A stretch of 64,000 bases of DNA. Source: Amphiura filiformis. Its lineage: Eukaryota > Echinodermata > Ophiuroidea > Amphilepidida > Amphiuridae. The stretch covers positions 69,841,706 to 69,905,705 of the forward strand of contig NC_092628.1 of the NCBI RefSeq assembly GCF_039555335.1, written 5' to 3'. Shown here in pieces: positions 47,250 through 59,894 of this stretch (its first letter is position 1; every line of letters starts with the position of its first letter). The notes under the pieces are model-generated. The model saw only the letters and a list, made by a program, of their open reading frames with translations. It was not told where the DNA came from and ran no database searches. Position numbers and translations under genes: made by a program.

Positions 47250-48665
47250 TAAAGCCATATAACATTTTCCATGAAATGTTAGCTTTTAATGTCAGATATG
47301 TCCACTTTTACTTTTGAGTCGAACAAGTGAGGTAAAGCGAAGAAAATTGGAATTTACTACTAGCGCCAATGCATGTTACTCCGGCTGTTGTAATAAGGCG
47401 CGATCCTCTGATGTACGTACACGGCGTGCGGGACACACATACACACACTGTGTTATGAACACCGCATACGTGTTCGACTAATATTTCCATCGTAATAATA
47501 AAATGACGGTTCCGGCGTTTTATTCAAAATCTCGGATTTTGACAAAACTACAGCACCTAAGGCTTAAGTTTTTGCAGATTATCTTTGTTTACTAAAGTAC
47601 ATTACATTCATGTAAAAACCAGAATTTAAAAAAAATTTTGAGGGCGTTCTTCTCAGCAAATGTTATAAAATGGCTTTAAGGGATGGTAGGCCTGTACCCA
47701 GTACCGAGGGTGAAAAGCGACACTACGATGAAAATACCATAATTAGTAACATATTTGTTTTATTACATCTCGTACATAAATTTATGAGTGACACAATTCG
47801 AAACATTGAATTTCAAAGATCGCCATTAGCTGGAGTGGAATTTGCACTTTCAGGCTGCATACTCTGGGTTTGGCCATCCTTTTGAGAAATTAGCTCTTTG
47901 ATTTCTGTTTCGGTCAGTGCCTGCGAGGAGTTATTTTTGTGGAATCTGCCATTAATGTAAGTTGTTATGAATGTGCACCATGCAACATAATAATTAACAT
48001 ACTACCTCCATTCGCCAATTCCATGTACGACAAACCCTTACAAGTGGATATGGATGATGATATACTAGGGAATAGTATCGACAAGTAAGGGATGAAATCA
48101 AAAGTCAACCTGTGGTCGACTGCCGATTCTAGGCAGTTCTGTCTAGTTCGAGATGGTTTCTATTGTTCTAAACAATAAAACATGGTTCAACCACTCGTAT
48201 CCGCCAGTCAACCGGCGATTGAGTTTTGATTTCATCCCTAAGATAGGCCATACAAGTAGTTCTGCCAAGTTGTTGGAATAATTCTCAGATTAATATGTAT
48301 AAGGTGTAAGAAAACAAACTTGTGAACACATGAGAGGTATACATGTAGAATGAAATATTTTGTATAATAGTATTCCAAATTTTTAAGATGGTACTTTAAT
48401 GTACAATGTGATATTGCTGTATGCTTATAAATATACAACATATGTAAACAAATAAAAGAAATAAACACTTTGCAGTAGCTTGATGAAAATAACATTGTGT
48501 GATTTTTTTTCCCAGTTTGAATTGAATAAGGGGCCATGCTTCTATCCATGTATCAACATGAAAAGTGATTACCTTATTGTAATTATGTACTGAACCTGGT
48601 AGCTCTTGACGGCCTGGTTTCAATGGAGCATGCATAAACCTCTGGATGATATCGGATTTTAAAAC
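47250..48665. other. Non-coding, no certain gene
   Basis: Open frames at 47308-47490 (minus) and 47670-47885 (plus) are short, without splice partners or family resemblance. An inverted pair GATGAAATCAAAAGTCAACC / TTGAGTTTTGATTTCATCCC (about 48089 and 48220) marks a small palindromic element of about 150 bp. Confidence 0.35.
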
Positions 48666-48668
48666 GGG

Positions 48669-49395
48669 AACTCTAAACTCAAATTGAGACCTGGTTGACT
48701 TAAGGTGGCCCTATACTGAAGCTGGGAGCCTGGTTGACTTCAGTTTAACAGTGGTTCTAAACTGAAGTTGGGAGCCTGGTTGACTTGGGTTTAACAGTGG
48801 CTCTAAACTGAAGTTGGGGGGCCTGGTTGACTTAAGTTTAACAGCGGCTCTAAACTGAAGTTGGGAGCCTGGTTGACTTAAGTTTAACAGTGGTTCTAAA
48901 CTGAAGTTGGGAGCCTGGTTGACTTGGGTTTAACAGTGGCTCTAAACTGAAGTTGGGGGGCCTGGTTGACTTAAGTTTAACATCGGCTCTAAACTGAAGT
49001 TGGGAGCCTGGTTGACTTGGGTTTAACAGTGGCTCTAAACTGAAGTTGGGGGGCCTGGTTGACTTAAGTTTAACAGCGGCTCTAAACTGAAGTTGGGAGC
49101 CTGGTTGACTTCAGTTTAACAGTGGTTCTAAACTGAAGTTGGGAGCCTGGTTGACTTGGGTTTAACAGTGGCTCTAAACTGAAGTTGGGGGGCCTGGTTG
49201 ACTTATGTTTTACAAGGGCCCTAAACTGAAGTTGGGGGGGGCCTGGTTGACTTAGGTTTTACAAGGACTCTAAACTGAAGTTGGGGGGGGGCTGGTTGAG
49301 TTCGGTTTTACAAGAGCTCTAAAATGAAGTTGTGGGCCTGGTTGACTTTGGTTTAACAATGACAGCTGAACCTGATGGCTTGGTTGACTTATGGG
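48669..49395 (+). repeat. Minisatellite, unit 46-47 bp, about 15 copies
   Basis: Units follow CTAAACTGAAGTTGGGAGCC then TGGTTGACTT and a TTTAACAGYGG block. Three sub-types (differing at GGGAG/GGGGGG and TTCAG/TTGGG/TTAAG) alternate in an A-B-C order several times, giving a higher-order period near 140 bp. The outermost units are more diverged, as in expanding arrays. Confidence 0.95.
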
Positions 49396-49829
49396 GTGCA
49401 AAGTTTGGGAAAGGCAACTTTCAATATCAGGGGGGAAGCATCCTTGGCGGAAAGACTTCTCCAGGGGAAGCTGCCCCTTTCTCCAGACTACTCCACTGTT
49501 TTTAAGGTATGCAGTGCTGCTGTGTTTAGAGAGGTTATCCACGTTACTCATGTGTGACTTATAACAAAAGGCGCATGTTCCCGTAGTATTCCCCCGGAGT
49601 ATTCCTCATTCAAACCAATTCAATGCACGACATCGGAGTTACCTACATGACTTTGGCGGGCTATTTTGAAGCAGTCATGGTTGCCCATATAGGTACTTCA
49701 TTTGAAAGTCAGTCCTAAACAAGGTATAGCAGTCGCTATATGCCTATAGGATATGCAGCTTATAAGAACACGGATAACCTCTAGGTATTATCATCCATCA
49801 AGTTAGGTAACAGTACTGCATATATTATA

Positions 49830-52300
49830 GTAATGCTGTTCAGATGGTCATTGGGTTTTTAGAAGAAAGGTAGCCTTAAGAAAGGATAAACAACCAAAGG
49901 AACAAGCGAGAAAGAAAGATATGTAGTATAATTAGGTAAGTATAATACTATAGGTATGGGAAAAGAGACATCGAGAGAGTGGTTGTATGTGTATATTATT
50001 ATCAAGTTAGGTAAGTGATGTTAGCTAGCTAGCTACGGTATATCGTCAAGTTATACCTACGTGCTGCTAGATAGGTAGCTATGCTGCTGCATGCCGTGTT
50101 AGGTTTAGAAAAAGAAATGAAAAAAGAAATAGGTATATGTATGTGTATATGTTAGTTGTTAGGTAGAGTAGGTCTGAGAAAGAGACATAATTTTGGAGCC
50201 TCGTTTGATCAGGACATTTGATCAGATTCAGATGATGGGTTTTACTCTGAAAGAAAAGAAAGTTTGCCCAAGGGAAGGAAGGAAGTTCAAGGAACGATAA
50301 GAAAGAAAGAAATACAGGAAGTAGGGGCCTACTATAATAAGTCATAGATATAGGTAAGTATAGTATATAGGTATGTGAAAATAGAAAAGGGGCATCGAGA
50401 GTGCAGTGTGGTAGTATAGGATATCGTCAAGATAATGTATAATAGTATGCTATTGCATGTTGTGACAGCTCTGTGAATGTGATCATCAGTTTTAGAAAGA
50501 AAGAAAGTAGGAGAGAAGTATATAATAAGTAGGCCTATAGACCTAAACACATAGGTGGCATCGAAAGGAGGTGTGTGAGTGGTAGTATATATAGCAAATG
50601 TGTAGTGAAGGTGTATGTGATAAATATAGCTACAGTACTAGCTATATATGTAATATTATACAGGCCTTCTGCTTGCTGTGATTATCAGGTTTAAGAAAGA
50701 AAGAAGCTGAAAGATAGATTACCTTATGAAGAAAGAAATTAGTAGGCCTAGTATAATTGGTATAGGTAAGTATAGCAAGTAGGCCCCTACATATAGGAAA
50801 ATACAAAGGGACATATAGAGAGAGAGGGGGCAGACAGAGTGTGGTATCGTCAAGTTACTGTGCTGCTAGCCATGCTATGATCATTAGGCATGTTAGGGTT
50901 AAAGCAAGATGTCTAAAGAAAGAAAGAAAATGAAGGAAAGAAAGAAACTGAAAATAATAATAATAATAATAATAATAATCTTTCTCTATTGAGGGGAATT
51001 CCACTTCAGTGTCAAGCACTGCTTTCCAAGCAGGCCCTCATACAATTATAAATACTGAAAAGAAAGAAAGAGATGTGAGAAAAGAAAGTTTGCCCAAGGG
51101 AAGGAAGGAACGATAAAAAAGAAATACAGGTAGTTCAAAGTTCAAAGTTCAAATTTATTTTATCAATCAATATCATACATAGCATAGCATATATAATAAT
51201 AACATTGAGTACAGTAGATATAGTTTAATAAATATAATAACAATTAATAATAAGAGTAAATTGCAATAATATTAACAAAAAGATATATTGATAATAATTT
51301 GTGATGGTTAATATAACTTGAATACATAATCTATGTAATATATAATATTACTGTTCATGACGTTAATATACAATATATAATAATATGTTTATATGTGGAT
51401 ATAGTACTATAATAAGTCATAGATATAGGTAAGTATAGTATATAGGTATGTGAAAATAAAAAAGGGGCATCGAGAGTGCAGTGTGGTAGTAGGGTATCGT
51501 CAAGATAATGTATAATAGTACATGCTATTGCATGTTGTGATAGCTCTGTGAATGTGATCATTAGTTTTAGAAAGAAAGAAAGTAGGAGAGAAGGATATAA
51601 TAAGTATATGCCTAAACATAGGTAAGTACGGTATATTGTATTATTATTATGTAGGCCTATTGGAAAATAGAAAAGGGGCATCGAAAGGAGGTGTGTGAGT
51701 GGTATAGGTGTATGTGATATATAGCTACAGTACTAGCTACCGTATATATGATTGTGATTATAATAGGCCTTTTGCGTGCTGTGATTATTAGGTTTTAGAA
51801 AGAAAGATAGATAGATTACCATATGAAAGAAACACTGAAAGAAAAAAATGCAGACAGAAAGAAATGAAGAAAGAAAGCTAAGTAGTATAATTGGTATAGG
51901 TAAGTAGGCCTATAGCAAGTAGGACCCTACATGATCATTAGGTTTTAGAAAGAAAGATTGCCTAAAGAAAGAAAGAAAATGAAGGAAAGAAAGAAACTGA
52001 AAAGAAAGAAAGATAAATGTGTGGGGCCATGGGGCTGGGGTGTGTGGGGGGTGTGTGTGTGTGTGTGTGGGGGGGTAAGAAAGAAAAAAAAAGAAAGATG
52101 CATCGAGAGAGAATGTGAGTGTGGTAGTGGGTGGGTGTGTGATGGGGTTGTAAGAAAGAATGAACTCAATGAAGGAAAAAAGAAAGAACGAAAAAAGGTA
52201 GGCCTACGTGTATAGGCCTACGTGTATGTATATATCGCAAGTTACTATGCTGCTATAGGCCTAGCTATGATCTGTGATTAGGTTTTACAAAAGAAAAAGA
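49830..52300 (+). repeat. GA-rich degenerate satellite, unit about 200 bp
   Basis: The landmark GTGATCATTAGGTTTTAGAA followed by AGAAAG recurs near 49848, 50085, 50475, 50672, 50879, 51556, 51778, 51932 and 52270, mostly about 200 bases (or a multiple) apart. A longer block of about 300 bp is repeated nearly unchanged (50330-50600 and 51405-51700). Retroelement debris is inserted around 50950-51050 and 51125-51370. Confidence 0.75.
50952..51045. mobile_element. (AAT)n plus retroelement-like fragment
   Basis: An (AAT)9 run is followed by GAGGGGAATTCCACTTCAGT and nearby sequence, resembling the 3' end of a microsatellite-tailed SINE or LINE on the minus strand. Family not assigned. Confidence 0.4.
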
Positions 52301-52373
52301 AATGAAGGAAGAAATATAGTGTAGTGTTAGTCACGGGTCGGTAGAAAAGGTTCATAGGCCTAGCGTCAGTAGA

Positions 52374-52374
<1 letters not shown>

Positions 52375-52405
<31 letters not shown>

Positions 52406-52465
52406 CAAAGATTTAATATAGCGCCCTATGCAGAAAAGCCTCAAGGCGCTTTACAGAGAAAACAA
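52375..52465 (-). mobile_element. SINE/LINE 3' end with (ATT)n tail
   Basis: Read on the minus strand: TGTAAAGCGCCTTGAGGCTT, then GGGCGCTATATTAAATCTTT and an (ATT)10 tail. This paired AGCGCC / GGCGCT end followed by an ATT microsatellite is a common retroposon terminus in marine invertebrates. Confidence 0.65.
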
Positions 52466-52842
52466 TGCAAAACCTTAAAAAACTACCAAAAATAACTTAA
52501 ACTTACACATAATACAACATGATAATTATACACAAAATACAATAATATTACTATAACATGATAATATAGAAAGCAATTAAGTATAGGCAAATTGTTTTTG
52601 TTTTGCCTATGTAGGCTATGTAGCATATGTTTGAATGTGATATCGACCTACGTTTATAGGCCTATTATCATCACTAACGTTTTTAGCAGTACCAAATTAG
52701 GCCTTTCGTGTTTTCCATTAATGCTCTTTTTCTTCGATCACTTCTGGAAAAGACTAGTTTACCAAAAACAATTCAGGAAAATCCTCTGGACAACGACCAA
52801 AAACTGCATTTTGTGTGCCCTTATATTCCTTAACACTTTTAT

Positions 52843-53515
52843 TTTGGATGACACATTAGGCCCCAAGAACAAAAAGAACATAAACAGAGCATTGCATTTT
52901 ATCTCGGTATTAAAACGACTGGCAATATAAATACTGCGGCATGCGGGAAATTCCCATAATAGCCTACGTACCGTCGAAACCTATTATAAGTTGTTATGAT
53001 TCATCGTGAAGTGTTAACTTTGCGTACTAATTGCATCGTACAATGCTTTTGTTGGCGAATCGTAGGAATTAGGATTGGGCGGTATATAATGGATATGGTG
53101 TAGTAAATAGTTGACTAAATTATAATTCTATTCAACTGGACTTACTATTTATGATGGCTACGGTATCACGTCATATCCATGACGCATCATGTAGTAAATA
53201 ATTATAATTTTTATAATCCCTTAACACTTTTATTTTGGATGACACCCGGGGGATGACACATTAGGCCCTATGTCAAGAACAAAAACAGATCATTGCATTT
53301 TAGCTCGGTATTAAAACGACTGGCAATATAAATACTGCGGCATGCGGGAAATTCCCATAATAGCCTACGTACCGTCGAAACCTATTAGAAGTTGTTATGA
53401 TTCATCGTGAAGTGTTAACTTTGCGTACTAATTGCATCGTACAATGCTTCTTGTTAGCGAATCGTGGGAATTAGGATTGGGCGGTATATAATGGATATGG
53501 TGTAGTAAATTATAA
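52843..53515 (+). repeat. Two-copy tandem duplication, offset about 390 bp
   Basis: Copies run 52843-53117 and 53220-53510, sharing CACTTTTATTTTGGATGACA, GGCATGCGGGAAATTCCCAT and GTCGAAACCTATTA. An 18-20 base segment repeated inside the second copy's start shows further slippage. Non-coding. Confidence 0.85.
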
Positions 53516-53533
53516 TTTTATAATCCCTTCTAA

Positions 53534-53916
53534 GGCCGTGTAAAATTAATATTTTGGTTCTCGTCCCCTCCCTCATCAATTTCTGGGATTTGTCAGATTT
53601 TTTTTTTTTTTTTTAGATTTTTCAATTTTTTTAGACTTGATATGAAATCTTCATACATATAAATAAGTTTATTAGAGAACAAGCATCACTTCCAAGTCTT
53701 TTTGTGGTACTCTAGGGGGTTTATCCCTCAGAATCTCACATTTGAAAAAAAAAAAAAAGGGCCTCATCGTTTCCTCGAGCACTGTTGGAGAAGACCGAAA
53801 ACTACTGACAATGCTAATTTTACATTGAAAAAAAAAAAAAAAAAAAAACACCTCCCTCCCTCATCAATTCATGAAAATCCTCTGGACGAGAACCAAAACA
53901 TTAATTTTATACGGCC
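53534..53916. mobile_element. Harbinger-like MITE, TAA duplication
   Basis: GGCCGTGTAAAATTAATATT at the left is inverted at the right end; TAA flanks both sides (53531-53533, 53917-53919). Subterminal GGTTCTCGTCC is inverted as GGACGAGAACC. Long T and A runs lie inside. Related to the element at 26126. Confidence 0.8.
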
Positions 53917-54404
53917 TAACATGTACTGGACAAGCCCGGTGGACAAGTTGCTCACAATGAGTGAAGTTTATCATATTTCTTCAATAAAGTTGTCAAGATT
54001 GTTTGTAATTGTCCCGCCATGCCATATGCATGCTAACCACTAACTAGTCTAGAGGCAAAATTGAGTCATCGTAATCGCTCCTGAAGCAGTGGCACGGGAT
54101 ATAAATAATGTACGGTATCAATCAGCCAAGGGCCGGGACAAGATAGTCAAATGACAACACAAAATTGACGAATTTGACCTTACCCCCCAGTAGATGTAGG
54201 CCTAGCTGAAATAAAATGAATGTCATGGCGCTTCATGGATCACCAAATAAGCTCCACTCCAGGAGCATTAAGGGTCTATTATAACAACTTTAACTGGTGA
54301 GCCTAAAGTCCAATGTAAAATGTACACAGTACCTCAACAGTATTAATACACTTTGAAATAAATCGAAAAATATTATTTTTTGTTTTGCACACATGGATCA
54401 AATT

Positions 54405-54821
54405 AGGGGCTGTGCAATAATTATAAACCCGGGGGTAAAATTTCCAAACGGCTTGCCAAAAATCGCTTGCCCCCCCTCTCGCCCACCAAAATCGCTTTCC
54501 CCCTCCTCTCAGCCTGCCAAAAATTCTTTGCCCCCCCCCCTCCCCTTGCACATGCCAAATTTTTGGGATCCCAATTTACAAACCTTGAATGGACTTGATA
54601 CATGTTGCGACTACAGCGAGCATGAACATTTGCATATTTAAGGGTTTCCGTACCGTTTTCCTAAGCCTTTTTTGCATGTTTTATTCAAAAAGTCCCCCCA
54701 TAAATGTGTGACAAAAATTGCTTTTCACCCCTCTCGGCTTGCCAAAAATTGCCCCCCCCCCCCCTTCGGCTTGCCAAAAAATTTCTCACCCCCTCAATTG
54801 TACCCTCCCCCAGCACAGCCC
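54405..54821. mobile_element. C-rich element with GGGGCTGTGC ends
   Basis: GGGGCTGTGC at 54405 and its inverse near 54821 bound a segment with several CGGCTTGCCAAAAATTGCCC-like units on a C-rich background. No target duplication was identified. Confidence 0.5.
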
Positions 54822-55350
54822 CATAGCATCATAAATCACTGCGTTCAGTCACTATATGGTAAAATTGTGTCTGTACGTAGCAGTCTTAACAATGGCACAC
54901 AAAGCCATGTGAATAGGCCTGGTCTATATACTGTATTATATGAGCCGGGTTGACTTTTGTGGCTTTGTGGACCCAGGACTCGGATGCAACTCACACTGTT
55001 TAAAACAGTCTCTCTATTTTTTTTTACATAAATGAAGCATTGTGACTGAATGCAATGACATGTGACGTCATGTACGGTGTAAAACAAATAAGGTTCTTGA
55101 CGAATCCATGTTCACGCATTCCTACACCTCATCAATGGCAGCCATAGCTGGGTCCCCACTTAGGTCTATCCCACCTAAAATGTGAAATGATGTGGCCTTG
55201 ACGGGGATATTAAACTGCATTCCATCACGTAGACAAAAGAATGAAAGTTTACAACACAATACAATTCAACATTGATTTTTAAGCGAATTTAATCCACCCA
55301 AATCAGCATGCAGTAACAACACCAGTTTGGTACAGATGAGATCCAGTAAT

Positions 55351-55381
55351 GGCCGACTGAATCCAGTAATGGCCGACTGAA
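55351..55381 (+). repeat. Short tandem duplication, 21-bp unit
   Basis: AATCCAGTAATGGCCGACTG follows a near-identical copy directly upstream (from about 55340). Two units; non-coding. Confidence 0.7.
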
Positions 55382-55758
55382 TTCTGACCATAACTTGGCT
55401 CATTGGATTCGTTTATAAACACTACACATACCTTTTTATACTATTTTACATTACGTAAAATATTTTTTGATTTATTGAAAAAAGTATTAGGAGAGGCACT
55501 TACAATACTGTTGTGGACCATATACAATCATGTATAGAATCAGAATTTATTGACATTCACCATGGTCAAAATACAAAACAACACTAAATACTACAACTAC
55601 CGGTAATACAAATTTTTAAAGTAGCACAATAATAACGTAACATTGAAAACTAATTACTTAAAAATACGAGAAGCAAAAAATTGAAAGTTTCAGTGTGTCA
55701 TCAAAAGAAACCGCTCTATGTGAACAAGAAATGAAAACACTTGAAAAACTAAATCAAT

Positions 55759-56943
55759 TTATTGATGATCATAGATCAACTGCAGATTTAACATAATTAG
55801 CAACAACATGAACTGTATCATGATCGTTAACATTCATAATTAAATGAAATTTGTTATTAACAAACATTGAATTGAAATCAAATATAGCACTAAATTTATC
55901 AAACAAATTAACATGCAAGTTTATTCAGTTATTATAAACGAACAACGCATAACAAAATGGAATTCATCTTCAACCTCGTGAAGCTCACAAAAAGTACAAA
56001 GACGATCTTCAGGAGGATTTTTTGGTGAGGAATAACGGTGACATCCCGCTATCTCTAAGGTCCGCTATCTCTAAGGTTCGCTATCTCTAAGGTTCGCTAT
56101 CACTAACGTGTAAAGTCTATGGAGATCAGAATCCGCTATCTCTAATAGAGAAAAAGGTTCGCTATACCTAAAAAAAGGTCCGCTACTTCTAAGGTTCGAT
56201 ATCACTAATTTAGAATAAGGTTCGCTAGTTCTAAGGTTCGATATCACTAATTTTAAATAAGGTTCGCTATCACTAATTTAAAATAAGGTTCGCTATCACT
56301 AATTTTGAATAAGGTCCGCTATCACTAATTTATTGAAGGTTCGCTATCTCTAAGGTTAGTTATCACTAATTCCAATAAAGGTCCGCTATACCTAAGGTTC
56401 GCTATCACTAATTTTGTTTAAGGTTAGCTATCCTAATTAATTAAGGTTCGCTATCTCTAAGGTTCGTTATCACTAATTTGGGACCGCTATAGCTTAACCT
56501 TATTTGAAGAGATAGAGATAGCGAACCTTATTTAAAATTAGAGATAGCGAACCTTATTTAAAATTAGAGATAGCGAACCTTATTTGAAATTAGTGATAGC
56601 GAACCTTAGAGATAGCGAACCTTCAATAAATTAGTGATAGCGGACCTTATTTAAAATTAGAGATAGCGAACCTTAGAGATAGCGAACCTTCAATAAATTA
56701 GTGATAGCGGACCTTATTTAAAATTAGAGATAGCGAACCTTATTTAAAATTAGTGATATCGAACCTTAGAAATACCGAACCTTTTTCAAAATTAGTGATA
56801 TCGAACCTTAGGTATAGCGGACCTTTTTCGTAATTAGTGATAACGAACCTTAGAGATAGCGAACCTTAGAGATAGCGAACCGTAACCGGAATAACAACCC
56901 TTTTCAATCATGAGCTGATGAGCGCTGATACGAAGTTTTTACA
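55759..56943 (-). pseudogene. Non-LTR retrotransposon ORF2 C-terminus, interrupted
   Basis: Minus-strand frame: KLRISAHQLMIEKGCYS at 56943-56888, then, beyond an 851-bp insertion, SPKNPPEDRLCTFCELHE and VEDEFHFVMRC. These match the usual end of RTE/CR1-type reverse transcriptase proteins (S-H-L-IE-GRY, RLC-C, E-E-HF--C). A frame slip and one TGA near 55940-55965 are followed by about 50 open codons ending at TAA (55759). The copy is dead. Family assignment is from motif memory, not search. Confidence 0.7.
56037..56887. mobile_element. Foldback-type element of inverted short-repeat arrays
   Basis: The left half (56037 to about 56490) is some 20 tandem variants of AGGTTCGCTATCTCTAA, alternating with ACTAATTTTAAATAAGG spacers. 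The right half is the inverse, with sub-variants in mirrored order. GGAATAAC flanks both ends (56029-56036, 56888-56895). Termini begin GGT. No protein is encoded. Terminal arrays of short direct repeats in inverted orientation are the hallmark of foldback elements; the family is not identified. Confidence 0.85.
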
Positions 56944-57109
56944 GAAAGCAGATCTTGCAGAGCAGTTAAAGAACATTGTAACATAATTCTCCATTGAAAA
57001 TGTATCTTGATTTGAAGCTAGCATCTGGAGAACTTCATAAAATCCACAACTCACATGGTAATAATAATAAATATGTGCAATTATGAAGTGTCTTATATAG
57101 CACAAAACA

Positions 57110-58085
57110 ACAAAATTCTTTACAAGATAAACAAAGATACTAATCTAAAATTGTAATTAATTAAGCTACAGTAAAAAAACCTGAATTTAAGGAGGACCAT
57201 TCTTGGTGATGTGTGCGACATAACTATGGTATTTCACAGCAATTTTCTGGCAATTCTCCTGTGCCTGCTTTATAAATATAACACCATTATCTTTGGTGTG
57301 CAAAGCAAGATTTTCTAACATTTGTGAGGGCAAAACCACAAAATGATATCATTGCAGTAAGGTGTGGAGAATGTTGGAACTTATTTTGGTGTCAGTGGAT
57401 AGAGGAGACCCGTTATATCTATATATATTGATAACAAAATTCAACATAAATAGGGTGCATTTTATGGAATTCCATGGGGGACTTGTATGTCACATACCCT
57501 ACCAAACTTGTCACACACATTAATTACTGAAAATTAACCAGAATAAATGACATTTAGGAAGGTTTAATGGATGATTTAATCAGTATGCAAATGATAGTAA
57601 TTGGCAATTAATTTTGCATGAACTGTACTTCTCACAAAAATGATAACTAGAATTTGATATTTTACAAAATAGTGTCATTTTCTGCAGAATGGCCAAAGAG
57701 CATAAAAATAGCACTTCTTAGCAAAATATACAATGAAATGTATACAATGGTAAAATAATAAGGTACAACAGATTGAAAAAAAAGACACATCATTCCAAGC
57801 TCATACTGTGCAATTTGCCAGGAGCAACCATGAAGAAAATTATCACAAACCAAGCAAAGAACAAAGGAACAAATAGACAGCATGTAATTAATTGCACATG
57901 ATACTATTTGTACTCCAGAAAAAAACCAAAAAGTTTTCAAAAAGTAGGTAAAAAACAAAACATTAAATTTAAACAAAAATATTCAGTTTTTTTGAAAAAG
58001 ATAAAAAAATGCACTTTTGGCCCAATTTTTTTTGGTAATAACATGCACAAAAATCAGTCTGGAGTAAAAAAAATCATTTAGCATT
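57110..58085. other. Non-coding, no recognisable feature
   Basis: AT-rich. The open frame at 57662-57976 (minus) is hydrophobic by composition of A/T codons, without gene context. Confidence 0.35.
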
Positions 58086-58089
58086 CAAG

Positions 58090-58330
58090 GGATCGGATAA
58101 CAATGTTTGCACGTTTTTTTTGTGGGTCATGAGAGCACATTGGACATATTGAATTGCATTCTGAATACTAGGAATGTTCTTCTGGTATCGAATACTAATT
58201 TTATGTCAAATTATCAAAAATGTATATTTTCTTATTTGTGATATTTAACAGTCCTTGAAGTAAACTTAACAAATCAAATGATATGTACTTAAAGTAAATA
58301 TGTAGCTGGGATGAGAGGTCGGCCACCATT
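58090..58330 (+). repeat. Diverged solo arm of the 59.9-kb palindromic family
   Basis: Words GGGATCGGATAACAATG, GGTCATGAGAGCACATTGGA, ATTGAATTGCATTCTGAATA and AAAGTAAATATGTAGCTGGG run in the same order as the arm at 60138-61000. Only one arm is recognisable. Confidence 0.7.
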
Positions 58331-59894
58331 TGTTGACTTTTCTTATTGAAGACCTAAAATTTTTTTACATCTTTTGGGGGCAAATATATCTTGAACACAA
58401 AATGTCAAGGAACATTAATTAACACCCCTTGCATCTTTGCAATGCTACTTCCCATCTTCTCTGAGAACTTGCAATCATAATTTAATTATGTTGTTACCAA
58501 ATTTGTTGATGTGCACTACCATGTGTTAGAACTTGTCAGGAAAATCACCTTTGTGCATGGCACTGAAATTTATGCGTGTTTCATGTTTTGAATTATTGTG
58601 AAATAGTTTGCAATTTCACTCTTCAACCTGATCTACAAGAGGGTGTTTGCAAAAAATAGATCTTATATAGTGCAAATTTGAAACATTTCTCATAGATGGG
58701 TAATAAATAGTATATCACTTTCACTTACGGCCTTGGCCATGTTGATTATGAAGCACTAACGGAAGATCGACTGCTCAGTGCCAGAAGTGGGTAAGTGCAG
58801 TAGTTGCCCTGGGAACATTTGTCAATTTACACACAGTATTGTACTCATCTACACATGGCAACTACACATGGATGCTATTGCACTAACCCACTTCTGGTAC
58901 TGAGCAGTCAAGATGTGATTTTCTATTATAACTTAAGAACATGCAATTTTGATGCAAAAGATATTGATTATCTTCCAATGTGCTTGTACTTGCTAAAAAA
59001 AAGAAAGCTATAAAAGAAAGACCTAGACTTTCATTCTCAACTATCAATTAGACAAGGAGCACCTCGACATAACTATTTAACCTGCAAAGTCCACTCTTTT
59101 GATGTGCTGCATATGTGACCTGTTCTGACAAAACCAGGAACAAATTGACATTTCATAATTTGAATAAAAATGCAAGCACTAGACAATAAGCTTTAAACTG
59201 ATACCGGAATTATATACATAGCATCCACACTTTTCAGGGTATGGATGATTTTATAAATGATACCTTCATATTTGTGCCAAATTGCTACTCTAAGTAATGG
59301 GCAAAATAGTTTCCTGCCTTACACAGGATTGAATAGGGATGATCATAGTTCAATTGTTAATTATTGAATAAATAAACCTTGTTTTAATAAGTACTTTCAA
59401 GGATTTTAAAGTCTTCTTAGTCCCGCATTCAAATACCATTAAATTAAAATTTTCAAAATTTGATTTTTTTAAATTTTATTGGAAAGTCATCTTTAAAGGC
59501 TATAACTCAAAAACATGCCTGGCGACTTGTTCCGGGTTTTGTTGGAGCTGGTCACATATTATTATAAAGTAAACTGGCTCAAATTTGAATTGAATGAAAT
59601 GAGCAAAGGCGATAAGACAAAGCATGTATTTTGTCTATGCTCTCTGAAAATAAACCATCTGGTTGACAATATCTGCTTCTACTCTACATGGACTTGAGCC
59701 CAGACCTTTAGTGAGACCGATGCTTTTAGCACTGAGTAACACAGATGATGAGCCTGATAAACAGGTCTCGAGTCTGATAATTATGCATTATGCACCCTTA
59801 CAAGGCAGATGTGTCAGGAGTTTTTTCTCTGGCTTATCAGCCTTTGCATGTAATGTTTCCATTTGCATAAAATTTAATGTTTAAATACATGTTA

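Noticed and set aside
47670-47885. 71-aa open frame with a plausible start
   Set aside because: Single short frame without splice sites, poly(A) signal or recognisable motif; cannot be supported.
48669-49395. Repetitive coding sequence
   Set aside because: The 46-47 bp unit shifts frame at each copy and stops occur; it is a minisatellite.
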